From: Ligula intestinalis
Taxonomy: Eukaryota; Platyhelminthes; Cestoda; Diphyllobothriidea; Diphyllobothriidae
DNA: 64,000 bases
Assembly: GCA_036362985.1 (NCBI GenBank)
Contig: JAYGXS010000004.1
Coordinates: forward strand, 66,517,912-66,581,911
Reading direction: 5' to 3'
Both the position numbers and the translations under genes were made by a program. The notes under the pieces were generated by a model, which worked only from the letters and a program-made list of their open reading frames with translations, searched no databases and was not told the origin of the DNA. Positions 45,349 to 55,102 of the stretch are shown one piece after another; the first letter of the stretch is position 1, and each line of letters opens with the position of its first letter.

Positions 45349-46229
45349 TCATTTTATTGCTACTAGTTCATTTCTCATTGCGGTGTAATTTCCGCGCCAG
45401 TAGTCTAACCGAACCTCCGTATTTTTTGGTTGATTGGTGTTTGAAGCATATTCCCACAGGATCATGACATGATCACTCTTTCCAAGAGGCGCGATTGACC
45501 TAATTTCGCTTGTATCAATCAGGTCTTTCGATAATACGAGGTCCAAACAGTTCGCTGTTTGTGCTTCTTGTATTCTCGTTGGGAATCCAACATTCTGCAC
45601 GAAAGAGGTCCCCGTCAGCTTTAAGAATCTGAAGCTAAAAGACTCATGTGAACCCTTAACTGATAGCTCATCCCAGTTAATCAGTGGGGCGTTGAAATCT
45701 CCAGTAATCAGCGCATTTTCATTTTGAGCCAGTTCACGCATTAGTCCAAACAAGGTCTCGCCACCCTCTGGAGATTGATTTGGCGGTCTATAGACAGTCA
45801 TGAAATGTTAAGTTGGTGCACCACGCGTTTTCAGTTTAAGCCATAGCGCTTCACAATCATGAGAGGAACTAATGTTGCTTTCTGACGCAATGATGCCCTT
45901 CTTGACAAACACTGTTATTCCTCCTCCCCTCCTATTTATCCGGTCCCGACAAAAATCTTGGTACTCTACGGGTACAATTTTGGCATCCATAACATCGGCC
46001 TGTAGCCAGGTCTCTGTAATGGATATGACATCCGGCTGTAGGTCAGATAAACAAACTTTGAGCTCGTCAATCCTCTGAAAAAACTCTGTGCGTTCATATT
46101 AAGAAAGCGCAGCTTCGCTGTAATGGATATGACATCCGGCTGTAGGTCAGATATACAAACTTTGAGCTCGTCAATCCTTTGAAAAAAACTCTGTGTGTTC
46201 CTATTAAGAAAGCGCAGCTTCGCCGGCAT
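45349..46229 (-). pseudogene. LINE-A AP-like endonuclease domain
   Basis: The N-terminus LRFLNMNAQSF is present in duplicate (46.0-46.22 kb). Then come VMDAKIVPVEYQDFCRDRIN and RRGGGITVFVKKG (45.90-46.0 kb), YRPPNQSPEGGE (45.76-45.79 kb), LITGDFNAPLINWDEL (45.66-45.71 kb, catalytic GDFN) and SDHVMIL (45.46-45.48 kb, catalytic Asp-His). These are the hallmark residues of LINE exonuclease-endonuclease-phosphatase endonucleases, which nick the target site. One frame break lies near 45.80 kb and another from the tandem duplication. Upstream is ORF1, downstream the RT, the normal CR1 order. Confidence 0.85.
46016..46224 (-). repeat. 104-bp tandem duplication in LINE-A
   Basis: Two near-identical adjoining units start GTAATGGATATGACATCCGG at 46016 and 46120 and end AAGAAAGCGCAGCTTCGC. 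They differ at only a few bases. Since 104 is not a multiple of 3, the duplication shifts the reading frame at the start of the endonuclease domain. Confidence 0.9.
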
Positions 46230-46235
46230 AGAGTT

Positions 46236-47480
46236 CTAAGCGATTTGTGGGTCGTGGGAGCCGGAAGGTCTCTGCGAATTAGCTACTTTATTGCATGAGT
46301 TTTGGTCTGCTTTGCGTCTGTAAAACTCAGCGCTATTGACTGTCCCCAGAGGGATGACCTCTGGGTGGTGATTATTTCCCCGTTCATTATTCGCAGGTTC
46401 TTCTCGCCCGCATTGGATCTCCTGTGGAGTTCGGTTTTCAGTGTCCTCGACTTCTCCCTCTCGCCGGCAAGTACTCCTGCTGAAAAAAACCGTTAAGTAC
46501 TTGTTCCGTAGTTGCGATTTCCTGTTCAACAGTAGCTTTGCTTGTTCTTTGTGCTTGAGCATAAATTTTATTGGTCTGGGTTGACCCGAGTCCGTATATG
46601 AACCCTTCTTCAGGCCCATCCTAAATGCTTTTAGGACGGGGACCACCATTTCTTCATTTTCATGTAGAAGAAGTTTAATGTATTCGCGGAATAAATCCAT
46701 ATCATGGTCAATTCTATTCTTTGGGGTCTCCGAAGAAGATTCAGGCATGCTATGTATGACGATGCACTGGCTGCGATTAAATAACGGGCTATGAGGTTTA
46801 TTAGTGGACCCTTACGACGTATGGGTATCCTCTACTTTGGCTGTGAGATCTATTAGCTCCGGAATTTGATAATTTGAAGGACCCGACAGCTCTTCTTTTG
46901 TGCCAAGGCCACCTTTTTGTGTGGTAGTCGGTGGCGTCTTGGGCTTTTTGGGAGACGCAACCAGACTAGTTCTTACTGGTATCTTCCACACCGCATGCTT
47001 GGTTTTTGGGTCTGTGTGAAGCACGACACCCTTCGAGTAGGCAAAATGTTCAGTCCCTTTATCGAGGTCTGCTAGTCTAGTGGCGACACCGTCTGCCTGT
47101 TGGCCCAACGTACAAGGTTCGACTTTAGGGTCTCCTTCATTTTTGTGGATTTCCGACTCTTCAACTAGGTCGAGTTACACTACTGGTTTTGCTGTAGTCT
47201 GCTTATGGAGTATGGAAATCTCCCCTGTTTTCTTCGTCTTGGCCTTTTCTCGGCTTTCAGTCATCTCCAACATCGAGCCATGCGTTAGAATATGCAAAAG
47301 GGACTTTTGTTCCTCTACTTCCGTTTTAAGGCATACCATATCCTTCTACATGACGGAAAATGCTTTGGAAAGTCCCATATCTGATTCGCCATCTCGGTCT
47401 TCGTACTTTGTGTCTATTGAGCTCCGAGGAATTATAGGCGTTTTAGCTGGGCGCGATTTCGTTGCGCCAACCATGCGGTT
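46236..47480 (-). pseudogene. LINE-A ORF1 (nucleic-acid-binding protein)
   Basis: The N-terminal part (47.2-47.47 kb) is hydrophilic with coiled-coil-like heptads (SKAFSVM, then KDMVCLKTEVEEQKSLLHIL). The middle is basic and proline/threonine-rich (PKKPKTPPTTTQKGG, 46.93-46.98 kb). The C-terminal part (46236-46748) reads IVIHSMPESS, VVPVLKAFRMGLKKGS and PIKFMLKHKEQAKLLLNRKS, which looks like the RRM-type fold of CR1/L1 ORF1 proteins that coat element RNA. Stops split the ORF at about 47.35, 47.17 and 46.80 kb. It is directly upstream of the endonuclease. No CCHC knuckle was seen. Confidence 0.65.
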
Positions 47481-47541
47481 TCAACCCTCGAAATTGCGAT
47501 TTGGGCTTATATCCTGAATTAAATCAGTGTAAAATGTGCAC

Positions 47542-47610
47542 CCTCGTGGTCTAATGGTAAAAACCGATGCCCGCGAACCACGGGTTTTGGGTTCTAATCC
47601 CACTCGCGGC
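47542..47610 (+). mobile_element. tRNA-like sequence, likely SINE head
   Basis: A-box TGGTCTAATGG and B-box GGGTTCTAATCCC with a perfect 4-bp T-stem core. The anticodon arm GCCCG/CGGGT is closed by five pairs with a 7-nt loop (CGAACCA). The acceptor arm has only 5 of 7 pairs, position 33 is not T and the T-loop has T instead of G in the TTCG core. It resembles a decayed Glu/Gly-type tRNA or a SINE promoter rather than a working gene. Confidence 0.45.
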
Positions 47611-47613
47611 AGA

Positions 47614-48065
47614 CTGTTTACACGTTGCGCTGTACGTTTCGTTTTGCTTCCCATCATAAATTGAAGTAAAGGTAACCGATATTAAAGCTCTATTCAATAT
47701 GTATAAAGCGACTAACTGTATGGAAAGGATAAAAACTCGACTCAGCCGTTTGTAGATAGTTGGAATCTGTGAGAATTGTTGACAGAAGGTGGTCACGGAG
47801 ATGTTTCACATTTTGATTAGTGCCTGCCGCGGCTTCTGAGGCTTGGGATGATGTTAAAACAAATCCAATAGCTAATAATGAGTGTCCGCCAGAGTGCTAG
47901 CGAGTCCAAAATCCCGAAATTCCGAAAATAGTATTTCCCACGGAGGAAGAGAATGTGGATTGAAGACCCTGTCAACGCTTTAAAATGTGTATACATATTT
48001 CTGGGACACCCTGTTTTCATTATCTTACGGTGCAGCCTCGTACTTTTATGTCCGCTTTTAACCGA
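47614..48065. other. No gene recognised
   Basis: Minus ORFs of 67 and 81 codons without motifs. Could be the body of the tRNA-like element for its first part. Confidence 0.3.
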
Positions 48066-48400
48066 GGTTAGTTCTGACCGCTCGTAAAAAACAATCTGTA
48101 AAAATATTTATTTTACTTGCATGCTTTTTCCCATTGATTTTCGATTCTTTGAACTGTTTAAATATGCTGTATAGAAAATGTGCACAAAATATGGTTTATT
48201 GTACAATTTTACCTTCTTAAAATTGTATGCTTGGAGGATGTGTATGTTTTTTTGGCTAAAAATATATTTGAATTTAAAAAGACAACGAAATTGAAATCGG
48301 AGAAGGCATACTACGTAAGTATCCATTTTTTATACTGTATTCTTTACACCGGAAGTAGTTTTTCCAAAGATCGGCACCCTGATATGGCTGAAAAAGCATA
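48066..48400. mobile_element. Foldback element FB-A, loop-less copy
   Basis: Left: GAGGTTAGTTCTGACCGCTC, GCATGCTTTTTCCCATTGA and a TTTGAACTGTTTAAATATG stretch. Right: AAAATATATTTGAATTTAAA, AAGGCATACTACGTAAGTAT and GATCGGCACCCTGATATGGC. These are the two FB-A arms brought close together, with outer ends and most of the loop lost. Confidence 0.55.
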
Positions 48401-48861
48401 GGACGAATTCACACGATACTCAACTTACGAAACTTGTTCGAATCGAACATATATTTCAGGATTTTGGGGGACTTTTCATGAGCCAGGCAATTTCCTATGA
48501 GTGCTCATTCGGTACTGCATATGGGGCACCGGGTCCTCTTTCCCTCGCCCCTATAACATGGTCTTATCACACATCTAACTGATGTCAGATTCCAGTTACT
48601 GCAGTCTGGCTTCTTTGGGTTTCTTTCCGCTGGAATTCTTCTATCTAAGATTATCGTCTTAAGCCAATCACTTTGCTTAATTAAACAAGGAGAGGTTTCT
48701 TGCTGCTTCCTTTTTTTCAGAGGTAAAGCGGAAGTCGGGAGACCTCTCACGACTTTCGAGCATAACTCTGGAAAAGGCACTGTTCATTGGTCGATATAAG
48801 GAACTTTGCTGTTAATGCTCGTACGTCCAAAGTCTTAAGTCAGTTAACCCAATTGGGAAAA
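48401..48861. other. No gene recognised
   Basis: A 91-codon minus ORF (48505-48780) has two Cys pairs near its C-terminus (VRCVIRPC, then TRCPIC), but no family can be named. Confidence 0.3.
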
Positions 48862-48945
48862 ATTCGCAGCCTCGATGAGAGTCGAATTCACACAACAGGG
48901 AAGGCTTTGCGCAGCCAACGCTCTACAATTGAGCAACGAAGCTTA
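48862..48945 (-). mobile_element. tRNA-derived SINE (SINE-1), third copy
   Basis: Minus strand: GCTTCGTTGCTCAATTGTAG, then AGCGTTGGCTGCGCAAAGCC, TTCCCTGTTGTGTG and AATTCGACTCTC (B box). The order and GTTGGCT.GCG..AAGGCC-like centre match the SINE-1 pair at 33 kb. Diverged. Confidence 0.5.
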
Positions 48946-49762
48946 CTATTCACATAATTACACACGCAGGAAACATGATGAGCCGAACACTGATTGAAGC
49001 CTTGTCGCAAGATGGGAACTCCTTCAATCGTTGTATCAATTTGCCGATCGCGTACACAGGCTTGTGCCCTCGGAATGATAAAGAGACTCTTCTGGCGTTC
49101 CACCAGTCTCGTTCTTTGTTCACACAGTCCAAAAGACCAGCTGCTCTGCTGATCGATCTTCAAGTGGATAATTGTGGCACGAGCGATTTGCGCAGTTGCA
49201 GCTTCTTCCACGTATTGTGACGACAACAAACTTCAAAGCAGAGCACGATCCTGTCGACTGAACAGCGTCTGGCTTAATTTATCTCCTACGCTTGTGCGCA
49301 TTCATTTTTCCGCGTTTAACATATCTGATTCCTTTTCAAAGGTAAACAGCCAGTTTTGAATTGTTCCACAGACGCCAAACGGCATCCCAAGAAAAGTCAA
49401 TTGCCATCGTTGATCGCACCTTTGCATAACGTGTTGACTTTCCTTGGGAATTTCTATGTAACGAAGGCTGAGGATGCTGGAATAGATATTTTATCTGAAT
49501 AACCCCAAACTTAATGCAATTTTGTGCTACTATAATGTGCGAACAAGCCAAATCGGTTGCTGTTTTTTGAGTTAAGGTTATTTTATATTGCTTGATTAGG
49601 TCCTACATCTACTAATCCTGATATCACCATCTTTGTCGCAGACAAGACTAAAATGGACTAGGAATGCAGCCTTGTTAAGAATTTATAAAAGAATTTAACG
49701 AGATCAGGTGAACGTTCATCAACTAGTGTATATATCTCTCTGACGTAAACCAGCGAGACAAA
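48946..49762. other. No gene recognised
   Basis: ORFs up to 113 codons on the minus strand overlap the SINE and have no motif. AT-rich. Confidence 0.35.
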
Positions 49763-49925
49763 GAAGTCGTGGCTCAATGATTAGGGCGTTTTAATCTGAT
49801 CATCGCGAGTTTGAGGGTTGGGCGGGACACCACTTGGGTCTGTATATGACTGGCTGACGACGGCTTATTAGCCAGAAATGACCATTCCTGTCTCTCTTGT
49901 CTTTGTTGGCAACACTCTTTGCCTA
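49763..49925 (+). mobile_element. tRNA-derived SINE (SINE-2), copy 2
   Basis: Head GTCGTGGCTCAATGATTAGG (A box) and GATCATCGCGAGTTTGAGGG (B-box position). Body GTATATGACTGGCTGACGAC, then GGCTTATTAGCCAGAAATGA as in the 39.7-kb copy. Confidence 0.65.
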
Positions 49926-50267
49926 CAACCAGTTGTTACGGCTGTCAGGGGTCTGTCGAGTCCCAAGGCATAGCAGAACAGTGTAGTTTAACTAGGGGTA
50001 AGAAAAACGTCCATCAACGTGTGACAAGGAGTACCGTTTTCTTTTTTATGCAAATGTTTTGTTTGAACTCTTAGGGCACACTGCGTGATGAAAGACGTCC
50101 GTAAATCAAAAAAACAATTATCTGATCTCACAAAAACCTTCGTAAAATCCACAGCGCCTGACATATTAGCGTGAGAAAATGGCGCATGAATGCAAATCAC
50201 GGTCAGTGTTCACATTAATCATGACGTTTTCTAGCAACGCAAACTGACCTTTCCACTCCGCTTAAAT
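49926..50267. other. No gene recognised
   Basis: A 70-codon minus ORF without motif; precedes a sense PLE. Confidence 0.3.
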
Positions 50268-51825
50268 AACAACTAAACGCAAACCTCACACTTACCTAGG
50301 AAACAATAATGCCAGCTACCATGACCCTAGACACGGCAGAAAATTTAATGAGGCAGAAGATACATAATGAGGTAGTTGAACGTAGACAGTCGTACAGAGA
50401 AGTGAGACTAATTGTCGTTGCGTCATTAGACATGTCAATACACTTGATAGAAGTTAGAAGTTACGACTGTTGGGAACTTTGTGAAACAATCGTGGTTGCA
50501 TGTGAACAAACCAACAGTTCAGCTCTGCTGCGTACCATAAATCAGGCACACCCGTCCATATAATTTCCACTTGAACGTAGGGTCCATCGTAAGGAGACGT
50601 GGTCCGGAGAAAACGCCTATTTTGCTATTTTCTTACCATTTAACTTCAAACGTAATTTAATACCATGTTTGACACAGAGGACGAGCAGGCTTTGCGCAGC
50701 CGATGGCATCGAAGAAAAGATTAGGATGGTAGAAGGTGTTTTTTGACAAAATGGGTATTCTAGTCGACTTATTGTTAAGAAGGTGGTCAAAAGACTGCGA
50801 AAGCCATATGTGCTAACAGCAGAGAAGAAATAGATCTTCATCAGGTTGCCATTTCAAGGGTAGACGCCAAACCAATCCTTAGAAGGTGTCTAAGCCAATT
50901 CGCATCGAAAACCTTTCCAACAGCCAAAGCACATATACTGTTCTTGTCTACGCTCATCCTACACAATGAGATAGAGGGCAAACTGCCAGCCCAGACTACC
51001 TCCATGTGCATCTACTCATTCCCCTGTTCCTGCAGGGTAGAATATATTGGTCGCACGAGGTGGCTTCTGTCGAAACGAATACGAGAACACCCTCCGGCAT
51101 GGTAATAGAAGGGCCAAGTAGAGAGCATTAATAGTTCTCACTCGAACAATCGCGCCGATGTCAGAGAGACTTTCCGAGTGATCCACAAGGTACCCTCCAG
51201 CTACCCAAAATTACCTGGACAGCGTCTTTTTACTATAGTAAAAGCAGCTACCATCAAGCTACGCAGACCGTGACTATGTGCTCAAAAGAACTTTGTTACG
51301 GCGCCGCAGTTACCACGGCCGAATATCGCTAACACGACCGCAGACGGCTTATCACGGACTTTAAAAAGGGGTCCCTCAGTTCAACCGCGCACACCTTATC
51401 ACCTGTCCCAGCCTCCGGTCCCTCTAGAAATTTTAACTTCACTGCCCTCCACGCCTTACCTCTCCTGACAACGACAACAACAACAATACATCTTTTCACC
51501 AACTAGCATAGTTTATTTATTTCATTACCATGAAAAATGTACGGACCTAAAGAGAATTGATCGAAAGCGAACCTATGCTTGCCAATTTATCTTTTGGTAA
51601 TGGGTTTCCGCCCTCGCCTCCTAGCTGAAATTACAAGTAAACACAATTCCTACACCACATCAGGAAACAGAAATGTCAGCTGGCAAGAGACAAGATGTTG
51701 TATTCCATACCCAGGGTAGTTTGGCAGAAGATATAGAAAGAATTATTTGAACGTAGGCAGTTGAGCATACATAACAGAGAGCAATGACACTAACTGTTTG
51801 TACGTCATTAAACATGACAACTTAC
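50268..51825 (+). mobile_element. Penelope-like element (sense) in tandem arrangement
   Basis: The ends 50268-50440 and 51632-51825 are direct repeats of each other (ACAACTAAACGCAAACCTCA versus ACAAGTAAACACAATTCCTA, and ATGACCCTAGACACGGCAG-type continuation). Between them lie LLRTINQAHPSI (50.53-50.56 kb, RT palm end), RKPYVLTAEKK and FIRLPFQG (50.80-50.86 kb, linker), then MCIYSFPCSCRVEYIGRTRW (51.00-51.06 kb, GIY-YIG core with catalytic Arg) and LSKRIREHPP. The RT N-terminus and palm are deleted. Frames are broken in several places. A degraded hammerhead follows at about 51540. This is the head-to-tail unit structure typical of PLEs. Confidence 0.7.
51540..51592 (+). ncRNA. Degenerate hammerhead at PLE junction
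   Basis: GTACGGACCTAAAGAGAATT, then GATCGAAAGCGAACCTATGC and TTGCCAATTT aligns with the minus-strand motif at 52253-52293 (GTACTGGCCTGATGAGAATT, then TTTGAAAGTACACGTATGC). CUGAUGA has become CUAAAGA, so catalysis is not expected. Confidence 0.45.
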
Positions 51826-52252
51826 AGTAGTCGCCACAGGCCATGCAATTTTCATAACTTTGTATAAGTTTGAACATCAATCAAATACCAATGTGAATGC
51901 ATTTAGGAAGATTTAGAAATAATAATGAACTTCATCAGGCATATAAGGTACTTAAAAGAACTATAGGAATTACGAAGTGTTTGCAAAGAATAATAACATT
52001 TTCTCGATAATCCCGAAATTTTTGAGACGTTTAACGAGCTATAAATTAGAAGAATAAACTAAGATATTGTGTTAAATTGAAAACTTGAAGCAACCGCTTT
52101 CTATATATAGAAAGAACTTTTCTTTAGTCAAGACATTCTGTTAAATTTTATCTTACTGGAAAGTATATATTAAATGTCATCGACAAAAGTGTGTCACAAT
52201 TTTCCTAGTGTTTACTGTCTTCTTTGATAAATATATAAATCCGAAGAGTAAT
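51826..52252. other. AT-rich spacer between two opposed PLEs
   Basis: No feature recognised. The PLE at 50.27 kb reads towards it from the left and the PLE at 54.1 kb from the right. Confidence 0.35.
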
Positions 52253-52293
52253 TGGCGAGCATACGTGTACTTTCAAAAATTCTCATCAGGCCA
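52253..52293 (-). ncRNA. Type I hammerhead ribozyme, full core
   Basis: Minus strand: TGGC (stem I), CTGATGA, GAATTTTT (stem II, G-U, A-U, A-U with 2-nt loop), GAA, AGTACACGTATGCT (stem III, A-U, G-C, U-G, A-U), C (cleavage position), GCCA (stem I). Every conserved core base is present and the A-U pair at 15.1-16.1 is intact. It lies at the 3' end of the best-preserved PLE of the window. Hammerheads of this kind are known from PLEs of many animals. Short stem II suggests low activity as a monomer. Confidence 0.7.
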
Positions 52294-54100
52294 GTACATT
52301 TATATGGGAGAGGGGTAAAGCGTAAAAGGTAAATTGCAGTTAAATTAAATTAAACGTTACAAGCAAATTAATCCAGGAAATAGGGGAGGGAGTGGGGTAG
52401 AAGAAAGCGGATAGTTAAGCGGTTATTAGGGAGAAAGGGTCGGGGGAAAGGAGAAAGGAGGCTTGGCGAAAAAATGCCGGTAGCTAGGTGGCTGTTAGCC
52501 ATGCTAAGATTGGGGCTCGCAGCAGATTCTTCTGCGCACACAAAACGGGCTTCCCCAACCGGATGGCAGTTGCTTCTGCTGTTGCCAGCAGGCGCTGACC
52601 CAGTGACTTAGAATAGTTTGATGGGACCTAATAGATTACCCTGAAGGCTTCGTTGGGGTCCACCCGATGTCCAGAATCCACCATGTGTACTAGAATATAG
52701 CTGTTGATGGTCCTGGTGGTATTGACCTCACCTTTTCTTAGCCATTGTGGGAGGTGTTTCTTTTTTCTTTTGGATAGGCGCCGACTCGTGCGACCAATAT
52801 AACCTGCTCCACAGGAGCAAGCAAAGCAGTAGATGCACATGGAGGTGGTCTCAGTCGGTAGCCTGTCCTAAGCTTCCCCATGGAAGACCAGGTTAGTTGA
52901 GAATAGTACCCGAACTTTCGCTGCCGGGAAAGTTCGTGAAACGGCCTCGTCAAGGCGTCTTTTCAGGAGTTCACCTGTCGCGTCTCCTCAGAAGGGCACT
53001 TTGAGGAATAATGTTTTCTTCTCCACAGTGAGTGTTGTGGGTTTTATTTCTTTTGCAGCCATAGTCTTGCTAATGAATTTCTCAGGATATCCGTTCTCAC
53101 GGAGTAAGTCCTGGCTTTTCTTGAGTTCCTCCTCAACAATGTCTTCAGAGCAAATTTCCTAGCTCTTTGCGTTAAGCGGCGAACTAGATTTCACTTTTGT
53201 TGGCGAGGTACGAAACTGTTAAAGTTCGTATATTGTGCAGACCAGGTTTTCTTTCTAAACACGCTCCTTCGGAGGCTACCGTCCGGTCTACGACAAAGGA
53301 GGACGTCCAGGAAGGGGAGAGAACCTGCTGTTTCCATCTCCAACTTGAACTCTATGGATGGATGGGCTTGATTGACCGCGCTTAAGAGTGCGTCTCTATC
53401 GGTTTCGTTTGTTGCAATCACAAAGATATCGTCCGCGTAGCGACCGTAGTGCTTTAACTTGTGGATTTGATCGCTTAGTTGATATTTTTCCAGCTTGTCC
53501 ATAAATATGTCAGCCAGGAAGGGTCCTAGAGGCGAGCCCATAGCAGCACGATCTATTTGTCTGTATTTTTGGCTGTCAAAAAGGAACTGCACATTTAGTT
53601 TGCACTTCACTAGTAGTTACTTTAGTTCATCTGTCGGTATTCCTACTTCTAGATGATTGCTAAATAGGAATTCGCAGATTTTTTCGACTGTCTCGGTAAC
53701 CTGGACGTTTGTTGACAGCGTAGAGACGTTTAAGGAGAACATTATCATGCCGTTTTAGTTTACATCTTTGATATCATCGTAAAAACTCAAACGTGTCTCG
53801 ATAGCTCCGTGGTGCCAGTTGATGCTGCAAAGGCTTGAGTTTCACCGCCAACCATTTCGCTATCACATGATACGGTGAATTGTGCATGTCTAGAATTGGA
53901 CGAACTGGCAGGCCATCCTTATGGATCTTTGATAGACCATATAAACGGGGGATGTGCGTGCATACTGGTCGGAGGGCTTCGAAGTGCCGGTCGCTTATGA
54001 AACCTCCCGTGTGGAGTCTTCGTATGCAGTCAATCAATTGGGCCTCTACTCCTTCTGTGCGATCTTTTTCTTTGTCTGTTTTCCTGAATTAAGTCTGATC
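52294..54100 (-). pseudogene. Penelope-like element: reverse transcriptase and GIY-YIG endonuclease
   Basis: The best-preserved PLE. Minus-strand order: CIRRLHTGGFISDRH and RLYGLSKIHKDGLPVRPIL (53.92-54.03 kb, RT motif 1), NSPYHVIAKWLAVKLKPL (53.83-53.88 kb), FSLNVSTLSTNVQVTETVE (near 53.7 kb, motif A with FSLN in place of the usual F.(F/L)D), QIDRAAMGSPLGPFLADIFM (53.50-53.56 kb, motif B), HYGRYADDIFVIA (53.41-53.45 kb, catalytic YADD), LPFLDVLLCRRPDGS (53.28-53.32 kb), then the linker and CIYCFACSCGAGYIGRTSRR (52.78-52.84 kb, GIY-YIG). The motif A aspartate appears lost. Stops near 53.76, 53.6 and 53.18 kb make it inactive. The N-terminal ~200 residues of a usual PLE protein are absent. About 340 bp of 3' non-coding DNA lead to the hammerhead. 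Confidence 0.85.
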
Positions 54101-55102
54101 TGATAGGATTATCTGCATTTTCTTCTTTTTATAAATTCTGTATTTGTTCGACGTTTACATCAAAACCTTTTAAATAAGGTAGATACAAAGAGCATTTACG
54201 GAAGAAACGTGTTTTTCGATATTTTTCTTCGTGAATAAGGCAACGTTTTTTATATACAGAAATGCTTCAGAACAGCAATACACATTGTTGAATGTAAATC
54301 TTGTCCGCATTAGAGTTGTGAAACTACTATTCCTAAGATTAATAAAGAAAACTTTCCATAAATATAAGCTATTTGAAATTGTTTTGATTTTATAATCATC
54401 TGACGAACTTCTGCGTCTATTTAATTTTTCCAACGTAATATCACAATGAAATTTGATACTTTTGAGAATTTATTGAAGTTTTCTAAAGATCAACGATTCA
54501 ATTTTACTGAAGATGAAAGAATTTTCTTTTCTCTTTTTAATGGATTACCTTCCGCATGAGTAGATTAATTCCACTTTCAGTTTTCAACTGGTGAATCCAA
54601 AAAATCTGGTCATGTACTTATTACATTTTAGGGTCTTTAACGTTTCTAAATAAAGGAAAAAGGTAACGTAAAGTATAAAAAACACTATATTTCTTCATGA
54701 CCTTTATTCAATAAGGCCTTCTTTTTCTTAATTTCGCGACAACATGTTAGATATTTTTATATTGAAGGACATTCAAGGTTCATTGCTGCATTTAAACAAA
54801 CACTCTTAAGTTACCGCATTGTGTGCAAAAATCTTCACAGGATAGCTAAAGATAATTTTAAAACTAAAAATCTTCAATTTTACTGCAAACAAATTTGGTC
54901 CCTTTAACATGGATTTACTTCAATCTAAACAATTTTAGATAAATTTTTCCAGTTCTGAAAGGGATATTTTCGATAACTCGTTTGCTTTTTATTGAGCTTC
55001 TTCTTAGTATTGTCAACATTAATGTGTAATTTGGTAATCTCTTTCGTAATAGCATAGGAAATTCCTTCCATAGGCGTAGACGCTATTGATCATGCAATAT
55101 TT
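54101..55102. other. Very AT-rich DNA, no gene recognised
   Basis: An 87-codon minus ORF at 54170-54433 has no motif. Nothing else. Confidence 0.4.

Noticed and set aside
47542..47610. Functional tRNA gene
   Set aside because: A and B boxes are good, but two acceptor mismatches, a non-T at position 33 and a changed T-loop make a tRNA pseudogene or SINE head more likely.
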